From positions 1-64,000 of the forward strand of contig CAYSSO010000004.1 in assembly GCA_964433875.1 (NCBI GenBank): 64,000 bases of DNA, in the 5' to 3' direction. Positions 1 through 7,935 of this stretch are shown here, one piece after another. Within the stretch, counting starts at the first letter, position 1, and each line of letters starts with the position of its first letter. Source of the stretch: Athalassotoga sp964433875 (GTDB taxonomy: Bacteria; Thermotogota; Thermotogae; Mesoaciditogales; Mesoaciditogaceae). Position numbers and translations under genes: made by a program. A model generated the notes under the pieces. The model was not told the DNA's origin. It did not search any database and was given only the letters and a program-made list of their open reading frames with translations.

Positions 1-7
1 TATATGC

Positions 8-35
8 CATTGGCTATTGGCCATATGCTGTGCGC
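8..35. repeat. Degenerate 7-base tandem repeat, four units
   Basis: Four consecutive 7-base units read CATTGGC, TATTGGC, CATATGC, TGTGCGC. They lie just beyond the 3' end of the tRNA gene. Similar period-7 tracts occur at 25536-25570 and 53079-53099. The function is unknown. Confidence 0.5.
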
Positions 36-43
36 CATAAATC

Positions 44-119
44 TGGTGCCCCTAGCAGGAATCGAACCTGCATTTGCGGATTAGGAATCCACCGTTCTAT
101 CCATTGAACTATAGAGGCA
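44..119 (-). tRNA. tRNA-Arg (anticodon CCT)
   Basis: The reverse strand folds as a complete 76-base cloverleaf. The acceptor stem TGCCTCT pairs with AGGGGCA. The anticodon stem GTGGA/TCCGC closes the loop TTCCTAA, which gives anticodon CCT (reads AGG). The T arm holds GTTCGATTC, and the 3' CCA is encoded. It lies downstream of trxB on the same strand but is separated from it by a terminator, so it is probably transcribed separately or by read-through. Confidence 0.95.
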
Positions 120-160
120 ATTCTCGAAAGAGTATAACATATTAGAGGATAAAAGATCAA

Positions 161-188
161 CAAAAAGACCGCTTTCGCGGTCTTTTTG
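161..188. terminator. Bidirectional intrinsic terminator after trxB
   Basis: A perfect 12-bp stem (CAAAAAGACCGC, loop TTTC, then GCGGTCTTTTTG) has A/T runs at both outer ends, so it can stop transcription in either direction. It follows the trxB stop codon by a few bases. Confidence 0.9.
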
Positions 189-194
189 TGCACA

Positions 195-1142
195 TTAATC
201 AAAATACTTTGTCATATCTATAACGGCTATCGCTCCATCTGCTGCGGCAGTTACAATCTGCCTTAACGGTGTTTTTCTCACATCTCCCACCGCATACACA
301 CCTGCGAGATTTGTCTCCATGTGATCACCTGTGAGTATAAAACCGTTCTCGTCTGTCTTTATCTGATCTTTGAATATTTGTGTGTTTGGAATTAAGCCTA
401 CGTATATGAAGACTCCATCTGTGGGATATTTTGTCACTTCATTTGTTTTCAAATTTTTTATCATCACATACTCGACGCTCTTGGAACCGCCTATTTCTGT
501 AACAACACTGTCCCAAATGAATTTCATCTTCGATTTGAAGGCCCTTTCTTGGGCTATCTTTTGCGCTCTCAATTTGTCTCTTCTGTGAATTAGGGTTACC
601 TCTTTTGCGATCTTCGTCATGTAAAGGCCTTCTTCCACAGCACTATCTCCACCACCAACGACTACGACCCTTTTGTCCTTGAAAAAACTTCCATCACAAA
701 CAGCACAGTAAGAGACTCCTCTGTTCATGAATTCTTCTTCACCAGGAACGCCGAGTTTCCTTGGGTTACTTCCCGTCGCTATTACCACGGCTTTTGCCGT
801 GTACTCATTTCCAAGATCCGTTTTCAACCTCTTGACCTTTGAGGTCAAATCAGCCTCTATTATTTCTTCATTCGTGAAATTTGCTCCAAATGTCTTGGCA
901 TGATTCAGAAAATTTTCGGCCAGCGTATTTCCACTTATAGAAACGAAACCCGGATAATCTTCTATTATATCGGTTAGAAGTATCTGACCACCTTCAGTTG
1001 ATTTTTCAAAGACTATCGTTTTCAAACCCGCACGGCCTGCGTATATAGCGCTTGCGAGTCCACCCGGTCCTGCTCCTATTATTGCTACATCGTAGTTCGT
1101 CTCTTTCGGTTTTGAGACATTCGAGAGGTTGAAAAGGGGCAT
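195..1142 (-). CDS. trxB: Thioredoxin reductase
   Basis: This 315-residue NADPH-dependent flavoprotein reduces thioredoxin-like proteins. The FAD-binding GAGPGG is at residues 23-28, the redox-active CAVC at 146-149, and the NADPH-binding VVGGGDSA near 161-168, in the usual order for low-molecular-weight TrxB. The C-terminal FAD contact appears as GVYAVGDVR. The N terminus carries about 15 residues more than is common. It starts 4 bases after the glutaredoxin-like gene, with GGGAG upstream, so the two are one operon. The natural substrate is likely the neighbouring two-site protein; this is inferred from linkage and from the same pairing in other Thermotogota. Confidence 0.95.
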   Translation of the reverse strand: MPLFNLSNVSKPKETNYDVAIIGAGPGGLASAIYAGRAGLKTIVFEKSTEGGQILLTDIIEDYPGFVSISGNTLAENFLNHAKTFGANFTNEEIIEADLTSKVKRLKTDLGNEYTAKAVVIATGSNPRKLGVPGEEEFMNRGVSYCAVCDGSFFKDKRVVVVGGGDSAVEEGLYMTKIAKEVTLIHRRDKLRAQKIAQERAFKSKMKFIWDSVVTEIGGSKSVEYVMIKNLKTNEVTKYPTDGVFIYVGLIPNTQIFKDQIKTDENGFILTGDHMETNLAGVYAVGDVRKTPLRQIVTAAADGAIAVIDMTKYFD

Positions 1143-1146
1143 GTTA

Positions 1147-1815
1147 TCAAACTCCCTTTACCACACTCATTATCTGTTCAACAAAGGCATCTTCTGGAAG
1201 TGCACCAACGAATTCTCCTTCTCCTTCATTTATTATTATGTGAGGAACAGAAGATACGTTGTATTGCATGGAAAGATCCGGGAATTCATTGGCCTCGATC
1301 ATCTCTCCGGTTATGTTAGGTGACTTCATCGCAAGTTTGTGGGCCATCAAAACTGCCCTCGGGCAATACGGACATGTTGGTGTCACGAATACCTGCAACT
1401 TCAAAGGAGATTTAACATCCTCAAGTTTTTTGAGAGTGGAAGGAGAAAGATCAACCTCTCCTTTCTTAGAAGTCGCTATAACATCTTCTATAAGAGATGA
1501 GAATTCGTAACCGGAAGGTATTCCGTAATACCTTATTCTCATGTCTTTGCCTTCTGAATCCAGCATTAAAATCGCCGGAACCATTTCAACGTTGTACTTT
1601 TTAACTAAATCTTCTTCGTCAAAATCGTGCGTTTCTATCGTGATCTTGTTGTTAGTCTCGGCAAGTTCTTGAAGAATTTGTTCTGTAAGGTCGCAATACT
1701 CACACTCTTCTTTTCTTTTACTGCCAAAAAAGAGTATTTTAACCTCTCCCTTTAATTCCTTCTCAAATAGATCGACAAGATATTTCCTGTCCTCTTCTGA
1801 AAGTAATGCTGCCAT
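1147..1815 (-). CDS. Glutaredoxin-like protein disulfide oxidoreductase (two thioredoxin folds)
   Basis: This 222-residue protein has two thioredoxin-fold units. The first carries CEYC at residues 38-41 and the second CPYC at 148-151. Each unit has its cis-proline segment (EMVPAIL and SVPHIII). This is the architecture of thermophile protein disulfide oxidoreductases, which shuttle electrons to cytosolic disulfides. It is first in an operon with trxB, its probable reductase. The start has a strong GGAGGTGG. The second site CPYC is glutaredoxin/PDI-like and is probably the main active site; the first, CEYC, may be accessory. A CsoR-like inverted repeat sits over the transcription start. Confidence 0.9.
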   Translation of the reverse strand: MAALLSEEDRKYLVDLFEKELKGEVKILFFGSKRKEECEYCDLTEQILQELAETNNKITIETHDFDEEDLVKKYNVEMVPAILMLDSEGKDMRIRYYGIPSGYEFSSLIEDVIATSKKGEVDLSPSTLKKLEDVKSPLKLQVFVTPTCPYCPRAVLMAHKLAMKSPNITGEMIEANEFPDLSMQYNVSSVPHIIINEGEGEFVGALPEDAFVEQIMSVVKGV

Positions 1816-1830
1816 AATCCACCTCCGAAT

Positions 1831-1878
1831 TACCCTGTACGGGTATCAATATAATACCATATTTATCGAGTATTTGAA
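1831..1878 (-). promoter_or_regulatory. Promoter of the redox operon with CsoR-like operator
   Basis: On the reverse strand, -35 TTCAAA (1878-1873), a 16-base spacer and -10 TATTAT (1856-1851) precede an inverted repeat TACCC-TGTAC-GGGTA at 1831-1845. The repeat covers the expected transcription start. TACCC...GGGTA half-sites are typical of CsoR/RcnR/CstR-family repressors (copper, nickel or persulfide sensors). Binding is inferred, and no CsoR-family gene is in the window. Confidence 0.55.
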
Positions 1879-1879
1879 C

Positions 1880-3058
1880 TTAATTTTTCTTGACAATTTC
1901 TTTTAGAAGAATGTCAAGCAATGAATTCGCAATTTCTTTTTTAGTCATTCTTTCGAGATTAACGATTCCGTTTTTTGTTATGACGGTAACCTCGTTATAG
2001 TCTGACTCAAAGCCTATATCCTTTCTCGAAACATCATTTGCAACTATCATGTCGAGAGACTTCGATTCGAATTTCTTTTTTGCATTTTCGAGAAGGTTTT
2101 GAGTTTCGGCTGCAAATCCCACCACGAATTGATCCGGACGTTTAATCTTTGCGATCTCAGAAAGTATATCCGTGGTCTTTACAAGTTTTAAGTCCAAAGA
2201 GAGGCCTTTTTTTATCTTCTGCGACGCCCTTTCCGATGGTTTGTAATCGGCGACGGCAGCGGCCATTATAACTACATCGACTTGATTTAGAATATCTAAA
2301 ACCCTTTGAGCCATCTCCTGTGTACTTTCAACATCATACCTTTTGACGTTAAAAGGTGATTGAATGTTCACAGGCCCGCTAACAAGATGTACCTCGGCGC
2401 CTCTCAAAGCGGCCGCTTTCGCTATTTCGTACCCCATCTTTCCAGATGATCTGTTTGATATGTATCTGACCGGATCTATTGCCTCTCGAGTCGGGCCGGC
2501 GGTGACAAGCACTCTTAAATTATTCATGTCTTTTTTTGTGAGAAGGCTTTCCATTTCGAAGATTATCTTTGCGTTGTCTGGGTACCTTCCTTTTCCTTCT
2601 TCTCCATCGGCGAGGTGTCCACTTTCGGGCTCGATTATTTTCCATCCATATTTGGATAACCTTTCAAGGTTATCTTGTGTTACCGGATTTTCATACATTC
2701 TTACATTCATCGCGGGCACCAAAATTTTTGGTCCCTTAAAGGCAAGGGCACTTGCTGTCACTATATTGTCTGCAATCCCATTTGCTATCTTTGCCATCGT
2801 ATTTGCGGTTGCGGGCGCGACGATCATAAGATCGGCCCATGAAGAAAGTCCTGTGTGAGAGATTAAGCCTTTGTATTCGAATTCATCTGTGTAAACTTCT
2901 GCATTGCCAACCGCGGCAAATGTAAGGGGAGAAACAAACTTCATGGCGCTTTCCGTCATGATTATTTTCAGTTCGTCTTTTCTTTTTCTCAAAATGCTCG
3001 CAAGATCAACGGCCTTGTATGCCGCTATCCCGCCAGTTATGGCAAGAAGAATTTTCAT
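1880..3058 (-). CDS. coaBC: Bifunctional phosphopantothenoylcysteine decarboxylase / phosphopantothenate-cysteine ligase
   Basis: This 392-residue enzyme carries two consecutive steps of coenzyme A synthesis. The N-terminal flavoprotein half (about residues 1-180) starts with the TGGIAAYKA motif, has the SHTGLSSWADLM segment carrying the catalytic His, and the PAMNVRMYENP signature. The CoaB half starts near AGPTREAIDPVRYISNRSSG and binds CTP and cysteine. The length is normal for CoaBC. It overlaps rpoZ by 4 bases and ends the yicC-remA-gmk-rpoZ-coaBC group, an arrangement also found in Firmicutes. No anomaly was seen. Confidence 0.95.
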   Translation of the reverse strand: MKILLAITGGIAAYKAVDLASILRKRKDELKIIMTESAMKFVSPLTFAAVGNAEVYTDEFEYKGLISHTGLSSWADLMIVAPATANTMAKIANGIADNIVTASALAFKGPKILVPAMNVRMYENPVTQDNLERLSKYGWKIIEPESGHLADGEEGKGRYPDNAKIIFEMESLLTKKDMNNLRVLVTAGPTREAIDPVRYISNRSSGKMGYEIAKAAALRGAEVHLVSGPVNIQSPFNVKRYDVESTQEMAQRVLDILNQVDVVIMAAAVADYKPSERASQKIKKGLSLDLKLVKTTDILSEIAKIKRPDQFVVGFAAETQNLLENAKKKFESKSLDMIVANDVSRKDIGFESDYNEVTVITKNGIVNLERMTKKEIANSLLDILLKEIVKKN

Positions 3059-3294
3059 CTTTTCTTCGAAACTTTCACATTCGCGGTGAGTGCTTTTAGA
3101 ATCTCTGAATTCTTTATTTCTATGTATCCGGCCGCCATTTCCTGAAGCGCGATTGTTACAAGGTTTGATTCTTCAGTCTTTATTAGTGGCTTTGAAAGTT
3201 CATTTAAAGATTCGGCTCTTTTCGCCACGGCCATGGATATGGCGTATTTATTTCCGTATCTGTTCATAAGCGCTTCGTAAATGCCATCTTTCAT
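3055..3294 (-). CDS. rpoZ: DNA-directed RNA polymerase omega subunit
   Basis: This small subunit has 79 residues and helps assemble RNA polymerase around beta-prime. The family signature NRYGNKYAISMAVAKRA lies at about residues 11-27. The next segment, covering residues AVAKRAESL and TIALQEMAAG, also fits the family. It sits between gmk (4-base gap) and coaBC (4-base overlap), the classical neighbourhood of rpoZ, which supports the call despite the small size. Confidence 0.9.
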   Translation of the reverse strand: MKDGIYEALMNRYGNKYAISMAVAKRAESLNELSKPLIKTEESNLVTIALQEMAAGYIEIKNSEILKALTANVKVSKKR

Positions 3295-3298
3295 ATTA

Positions 3299-3907
3299 TC
3301 ATCCCTTTATAAAATTATACTTTCCTATGAAATCACTTAACCTTGAGACCTTCAATTGTTCGGCAATGATTATTGATGCGAGTTCTTTGACTGCCGTGTT
3401 TATATCCCTGTTGACTATAAGATAATCGAATTTAGATATTTGAGAAAGTTCGAATTTCGCATCATCTATTCTTTTTTCAAAGTCATCTTTGCTTTCCGTA
3501 TGCCTTTTTAAAAGCCTTTCCTTCAATTCTTTAAATGAAGGCGGTGCAACAAAGATAAATATGCCATCTTTGTATATCTTTTTGATATTCAATGCTCCCT
3601 TTACATCCACATCTAAAAGCAAATTTTTACCCCTTTCAAGCCTTTCTTCGACAAATTTTTTTGAAGTGCCGTAAAGATGACCGTGAACTTCGGCCCATTC
3701 GAGGAACTCGCCTTTTTTGATGAGTTCTCTGAATGTTTTTTCATCCACAAAAAAATAATCTACGCCATCTATCTCATTTTCCCTTTTTGGCCTCGTTGTG
3801 TATGAAACTGAAAATTCCATATCGTCTATTTGTGAAAGTGTCATTTTAACGATTGTGGTTTTACCGGCCCCCGAAGGGCCACTCATCACGAAAATCAGGC
3901 CTCTCAT
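3299..3907 (-). CDS. gmk: Guanylate kinase
   Basis: This 202-residue enzyme phosphorylates GMP to GDP with ATP. The P-loop GPSGAGKTT is near residues 9-17. The GMP-binding part includes SYTTRPKRENEIDGVDYFFV, and the lid has the ERL/KRH arginines. The length is normal. It overlaps the upstream RemA-like gene by 4 bases (ATGA type) and precedes rpoZ. Confidence 0.95.
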   Translation of the reverse strand: MRGLIFVMSGPSGAGKTTIVKMTLSQIDDMEFSVSYTTRPKRENEIDGVDYFFVDEKTFRELIKKGEFLEWAEVHGHLYGTSKKFVEERLERGKNLLLDVDVKGALNIKKIYKDGIFIFVAPPSFKELKERLLKRHTESKDDFEKRIDDAKFELSQISKFDYLIVNRDINTAVKELASIIIAEQLKVSRLSDFIGKYNFIKG

Positions 3908-4221
3908 GATTTGGCTTTTGCTTTAGTTTTGTTTTCTGGCGTTTTTTCCGGTACTTTTTCCGTTATTTCGTTCATTTCTCTAAATGAAGCCTGGAATCTT
4001 TCGGATATCGTCTCCGGCTGGATGGCGCTTAAAATGACATGATTGCTGTCTGTTATAAGAATAGATCTCGTTCTTCTTCCGTATGTGGCGTCTATGAGTT
4101 TGCCATCATCTTTGGCACCATCCTTAAGACGTTTCAGGGGCGCAGACTCGGGGTTGACTATGACTATCACACGATCTCCAATTACAACATTCCCAAACCC
4201 TATGTTTATAAGTCCGTACAT
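3904..4221 (-). CDS. remA: RemA-like (DUF370) regulatory protein
   Basis: This 105-residue protein matches the RemA/DUF370 family: LINIGFGNVVIGDRVIVIVNPESAPLKRL at the N terminus, then GKLIDATYGRRTRSILITDSNHVILSAIQPETI. In Bacillus, RemA is a DNA-binding activator of matrix genes; in other phyla its role is not settled. The core ends near residue 85, and a charged, lysine-rich tail of about 20 residues follows. It sits between yicC and gmk as in Firmicutes. The start has GGGAGGAAGT upstream. Confidence 0.85.
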   Translation of the reverse strand: MYGLINIGFGNVVIGDRVIVIVNPESAPLKRLKDGAKDDGKLIDATYGRRTRSILITDSNHVILSAIQPETISERFQASFREMNEITEKVPEKTPENKTKAKAKS

Positions 4222-4238
4222 ACTTCCTCCCTCCGTAT

Positions 4239-5111
4239 CTATTCGATATTTTGGACTTGCTCTCTTAACTTTTTGACAATAGTTTTAGCCTTTACCACAA
4301 GGTTCAAAACTTCTGGTATTTTCGATTTGACACTGAGAGTATTAACTTCTCTGCTTATTTCCTGAAATACGAAGTCAAGTTCGCTTCCTACATCCTGATC
4401 GGAATTCATGAGTTCTTTCGCTCTTGATATATGTGCGAATATTCTTGATATTTCTTCTCCTATATCCGATCTTTGAATTATCATTACAACTTCTTGCTCT
4501 ATTCTTTCAGGATCCATCTTTATTTCTGAAAAATTATCTCGAAGGCTCTGCAAAAGCATTTCTTTGTACTTTTCTCTGTTTTCTGATTCATAACTTTCCA
4601 TCTCTTTGACGATTTCTTCGAGTGTATTTATCTGATCCTCGAAATATGATTTTAATTTTTCTCCCTCTACTGTTCTGCTTTTATCGTAATTTTCGAGTGC
4701 TTCAGAGAGTATCTGGCTGAAATCATTCCATATCTGATCCTCTTTTTGGGTATCGAGGGACATCTTGAATATATCTTTTATCTCTAACAATTGACCAAGG
4801 TCGAGCCTTAACTGAACCCCAATTTCTTTTTCTATTTCCTTAAAGGCTTTAAAGTAGGATTTTGCGAGTTCAAGATCTGGAACTATTAAATCTCTTTCGA
4901 ATTCTCCTTTTATGTCGGCTTTTATGAATATATTACCTCTTTTTACCTTAGACTGAATTAACGGCAATGATCTCTGTTCAAAGGCCGAAAAAAGATAAGG
5001 TATCAAAAAGGATATATTTATGAACTTGTGATTTACACTCTTTATTTCCACGGTGTAAAGGTTTCCATTTAGATTTTTACTTACCTTGGCATAGCCGGTC
5101 ATGCTTTTCAC
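4239..5111 (-). CDS. yicC: YicC-family endoribonuclease
   Basis: This is a YicC/YloC-family protein of 290 residues. In other bacteria the family contains endoribonucleases acting on structured or small RNAs. The hallmark N terminus KSMTGYAKV is present, followed by VEIKSVNHKFINISF. The conserved C-terminal DUF1732 part runs from about EGEKLKSYFEDQI through the GEEISRIFAHI segment to the conserved ending. I set the start at a GTG (5111) because GAAGGTGATT lies just upstream and family members begin at this point; a longer frame to 5165 has no support. It heads the yicC-remA-gmk-rpoZ-coaBC run. Confidence 0.88.
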   Translation of the reverse strand: MKSMTGYAKVSKNLNGNLYTVEIKSVNHKFINISFLIPYLFSAFEQRSLPLIQSKVKRGNIFIKADIKGEFERDLIVPDLELAKSYFKAFKEIEKEIGVQLRLDLGQLLEIKDIFKMSLDTQKEDQIWNDFSQILSEALENYDKSRTVEGEKLKSYFEDQINTLEEIVKEMESYESENREKYKEMLLQSLRDNFSEIKMDPERIEQEVVMIIQRSDIGEEISRIFAHISRAKELMNSDQDVGSELDFVFQEISREVNTLSVKSKIPEVLNLVVKAKTIVKKLREQVQNIE

Positions 5112-5182
5112 GGAATCACCTTCTAATGTATTATGACACAAATTGAAGCAAAAATGAAATAGCAAAAGGAATGGTATAATAA

Positions 5183-5208
5183 AAACCTTTAAATGCCTTT
5201 AAAGGTTT
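5183..5208 (-). terminator. Intrinsic terminator after the aminotransferase gene
   Basis: Perfect 11-bp arms AAACCTTTAAA and TTTAAAGGTTT flank a TGCC loop. On the reverse strand the stem is followed by a T-rich run (TTTTTATTAT). It separates the mtaB-aminotransferase unit from yicC. Confidence 0.8.
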
Positions 5209-5246
5209 ATTTTTGGTTATTTTCGGTCAGATGAATAATTTATTTG

Positions 5247-6080
5247 TTACCATAGATCTGCCCTGTGGAATATGTACGGCTTGAAATTTTCCATCAGAAT
5301 CTGTGTTATGCTGCCTGGTTCTTCATCAAAAAGCATTCGATTCTCTATCCTTCTTATTGGAATTATTCCAGCGCTTGTTCGGGTCAAAAAGGCTTCAGAG
5401 CAGTTGAAAAGTTCATCGACATTTACCAGCCTTTCTGCGACCTGAATTTCGAGAGATTTTGCAAGATCGATTACTATCTCTCTTGTTATTCCGTCCAAGA
5501 TTCCGGTCTCTATCGACGGGGTAACGAGCACGTTGTTCTCTACAAGGAAGATGTTGCTCATTATTCCCTCGGCCACATATCCACGACTGTTGAGCATTAA
5601 CACCTCGTAAAAACTCTCCTTTTCCTTTTTGGCGATCATCAAATTCGCGTGTGATGTCGTCTTTAGAAGGTTGGGGAGGGCAGATTCGTCTATTTTCCTT
5701 AATTTAGATATTCCAACGTTCACGCCGTAATTGTACAGATCTTCAGATGGAGCCTGTAATTTCATGATATATGCGATAAAAAGAGGTTCATTTCCATTTC
5801 CGGTTGTGAGCATAACACGTATAGTACAATCTTCTTTTTCATCTTTTATTCCCTCGAGAAGGATTGATTTGAACTCATCAAAATTCATTTTACAGTTTAC
5901 ACCGAGCAATTGGGCAGATCTTTTGAATCTTTCAAAGTGCTTCATGGGAGCAAAGAGAGAACCATTGTAAGTTCTCAACGATTCATAGATTCCCTCTCCA
6001 TACATAAATCCGCGATCCGTGGCGCTTATTTTCACATCCTCATCGTACCATTTTGAGTCAAGATATATCTTCAAAAGCAT
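5247..6080 (-). CDS. Class IV pyridoxal-phosphate aminotransferase
   Basis: This 277-residue fold-type IV PLP enzyme belongs to the group of branched-chain aminotransferases, D-amino acid aminotransferases and aminodeoxychorismate lyases. The N-terminal segment ISATDRGFMYGEGIYESLRTYNG is diagnostic. The lysine that would bind PLP lies in LLKTTSHANLMIAKK, and the phosphate-cup motifs EGIMSNIFLV and GILDGITREIV follow. The sequence cannot separate IlvE, DAAT and PabC activities: the length and the FMYGEGIYESLR segment are shared. It overlaps the end of mtaB by 23 bases, so the two are translationally coupled, with GAGGAGG just before the ATG. Confidence 0.8.
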   Translation of the reverse strand: MLLKIYLDSKWYDEDVKISATDRGFMYGEGIYESLRTYNGSLFAPMKHFERFKRSAQLLGVNCKMNFDEFKSILLEGIKDEKEDCTIRVMLTTGNGNEPLFIAYIMKLQAPSEDLYNYGVNVGISKLRKIDESALPNLLKTTSHANLMIAKKEKESFYEVLMLNSRGYVAEGIMSNIFLVENNVLVTPSIETGILDGITREIVIDLAKSLEIQVAERLVNVDELFNCSEAFLTRTSAGIIPIRRIENRMLFDEEPGSITQILMENFKPYIFHRADLW

Positions 6081-7284
6081 CCCCCTCCTCTATCTCAACG
6101 AAATCTCCAATTTTACATTCAGGATCCCTAAAGGTATATTTAAGATAATAATCGCTAAAGCCACTGCAGAGATCGCCAGATTTTTCTTCGACAAGAATTT
6201 TTTGTCTGAATTTCATCTTTTTTCTTAAATTGTATTCAAATTCATTTGAAAGAGATCTTAGAATTTTGACCCTTCTCTTCTTTTCTTTACCATCTATCGA
6301 ATTTTTTAGATTTGCAGCCTGCGTTCCTCGGCGCGGAGAAAACGGAAATGCGTGAATCCTCATTACCTCAATTTCTTTAAGAAGGTTAACCGTTTCGAAA
6401 AAATCGCTTTCATCTTCGGTCGGGAAGCCACATATTACATCAACAGAGAAGGCAAAAAATCTATCTATTTCTCTCATTTTCTTGGCCAGAATAATCGCAT
6501 CCTCGGCTTTATAAGGCCTTCCCATATCTTTTAGTACTTTGTCTGAACCGCTTTGAAGAGAAAGATGCATGTGATGGCACATCTTTTGGTTTTCAGAGAA
6601 TACCTCTGCGATTTTAATGGCGCTAATTGGATCTATCGATCCTATTCTTATTCTGAAGTCGCCATCTATTTTGGAAATCAAATCGAGCAATTTTCCAAGA
6701 TCAAGGCCGTTATAGTTGTACAAGGCAATGTTTATCCCGCTTATAACTATTTCTTTTATTCCATCTCTTACCATTCTTTGCGCTTCTTCTATAACGGTGT
6801 CTGCCGGCTTCGATCTTATTTTTGTGCCTCTAAAATGAGGTATGGCGCAATAAGTACATCCCCAATTGCATCCATTCTCGATACTTAAAAATCCGCGCGT
6901 TCTTTCCGGAATTCTTTCGATCTCGTAATTTATATCATCGTGCAAAAAATAAACGCTATCGCATATCTTCCCGTCTTTATCTATAAAATCGAGTATTTTC
7001 ATCTTTTCCCCATTACCTAAAACAAGATCAAAATCATCGATTTTATCATCGTGTACGGCGCATCCGGTAAAGATTACCTTTGCCCGCGATATTCTTTTGA
7101 AATGCCTCGCCATCTGAAGAGATTGCCTTTTTGCTTCAGATGTAACTGCACAACTGTTTATTATTATCAAATCGGCATATTCGGGATCGGATTTTTGGTG
7201 CCCGGCCTTCTCAAGAATCTCGGAGATTCTGGCACTTTCATACAAATTGAATTTACACCCGAGCGTGTAAATATGATATTTCAT
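6058..7284 (-). CDS. mtaB: tRNA methylthiotransferase of the MtaB type
   Basis: This 408-residue radical-SAM methylthiotransferase is expected to convert t6A to ms2t6A in tRNA. Its N-terminal UPF0004 domain begins MKYHIYTLGCKFNLYES, and the cysteines of the auxiliary Fe-S cluster are in LGCK, NSCAV and TGCA. The radical-SAM motif CNWGCTYC (CxxxCxxC) follows. A C-terminal TRAM-like region is present (KILVEEK...FVEIEEG). I chose the ATG at 7284 because family members start there; the frame runs 41 codons further but that part is IS-remnant sequence. No good Shine-Dalgarno precedes this ATG. The IS right-end hairpin lies 20 bases upstream, so expression may depend on the remnant. Confidence 0.88.
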   Translation of the reverse strand: MKYHIYTLGCKFNLYESARISEILEKAGHQKSDPEYADLIIINSCAVTSEAKRQSLQMARHFKRISRAKVIFTGCAVHDDKIDDFDLVLGNGEKMKILDFIDKDGKICDSVYFLHDDINYEIERIPERTRGFLSIENGCNWGCTYCAIPHFRGTKIRSKPADTVIEEAQRMVRDGIKEIVISGINIALYNYNGLDLGKLLDLISKIDGDFRIRIGSIDPISAIKIAEVFSENQKMCHHMHLSLQSGSDKVLKDMGRPYKAEDAIILAKKMREIDRFFAFSVDVICGFPTEDESDFFETVNLLKEIEVMRIHAFPFSPRRGTQAANLKNSIDGKEKKRRVKILRSLSNEFEYNLRKKMKFRQKILVEEKSGDLCSGFSDYYLKYTFRDPECKIGDFVEIEEGDAFEDIS

Positions 7285-7696
7285 CGTTCTTGTGGCAAGG
7301 ATACTCCAACTTCTATAAGTTGGAGAGGAATTATCACCTTCACCTGCCTTTCTATCAATAATGTTTTTACACTTTCCAATTTCTTTACCTCTTTCCAGTT
7401 CGCACACGCATGTATCCTTGTACCGTCTAATTTCCTTAAATCAAAGTACCCACTTGTCCTCAGGCCATATATGAAACATTCTATCCCCTTGTATAGAACC
7501 TTATCAAACCTTTTGTATCCCTTTGCAGATCGAATTGTGCTAACCACTTTTTTGAGTCATATAACAATTGAATCGTGAACGGAGTGCGTTTTACAACTTT
7601 TGCCATTCCAGATTTAAGCATCCTTCTTACTTTGCCGTGCCTTTTTGTCGGCATCAAAACCTTTCCTGATTTGCTTATTACATAAACCATCTTCAA
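7281..7696 (-). pseudogene. IscB/IsrB-like OMEGA nuclease, internally deleted and frameshifted
   Basis: Two fragments of one RRXRR/IscB-type gene remain. The first (from 7696, ATG after AAAGGAG) begins MKMVYVISKSGKVLMPTKRH and continues through KVVKRTPFTIQLLYDSK, which is the PLMP-type N-terminal domain of IscB/IsrB proteins. The second, in another frame from about 7547, reads AKGYKRFDKVLYKGIECFIYG and then SGYFDLRKLDGTRIHA, the usual C-terminal part of these proteins. The RuvC catalytic segments and any HNH domain, some 250-350 residues, are missing between them, with the junction near 7545-7550. No active nuclease can be made. Because the middle is gone, IscB (with HNH) cannot be told from IsrB (without). 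Confidence 0.8.
7304..7325. repeat. Right-end hairpin of the IS remnant
   Basis: Perfect 9-bp arms CTCCAACTT (7304-7312) and AAGTTGGAG (7317-7325) flank a 4-base loop. Subterminal hairpins of this kind are recognised by TnpA in the IS200/IS605 family. It lies 20 bases from the mtaB start. Confidence 0.6.
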
Positions 7697-7699
7697 TCT

Positions 7700-7935
7700 C
7701 CTTTAGATAAGTCAGTCTTGCGACTGTTAGGTGCTCATCGCCAATGTTATCCATGCTTTTTACGCTTACCACACTGTCCCTACCCATCAGAACTGTTTAA
7801 TGGTAAGCGACAGAGCCTGAAACTTGAGCAGCATCTCAGGGTGTCATGACACGAATAACGTAGTCTTGCGACTTAGGCTAATCAACAAGGGCTTTTACAA
7901 GTTCCCACCTCTAAAGGTGGTGGGTGGTTGACTCT
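7700..7935 (-). ncRNA. HEARO / omega RNA of the IscB-type element
   Basis: On the reverse strand about 235 bases directly upstream of the IscB-like start form a dense set of complementary segments. These are a 5' hairpin (CCACCTTTAGAGGTGG), two GCAA-tetraloop hairpins (AGTC-GCAA-GACT near 7862-7873 and CAGTC-GCAA-GACTG near 7713-7726), the palindrome GTGTCATGACAC, and a long-range 8-bp helix CGCTTACC/GGTAAGCG. Position, length and composition match HEARO RNAs, now known as omega RNAs that guide IscB/IsrB. I see no obvious damage to the helices, unlike the protein gene. A covariance-model search would settle it. Confidence 0.75.

Noticed and set aside
4036..4365. Plus-strand frames of 77-108 codons opposite remA/yicC
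   Set aside because: They are shadows of well-supported minus-strand genes and lack ribosome binding sites.
7051..7578. 175-codon plus-strand frame across the IscB remnant
   Set aside because: It is antisense to the recognisable IscB C terminus and the mtaB start; the translation resembles no family.
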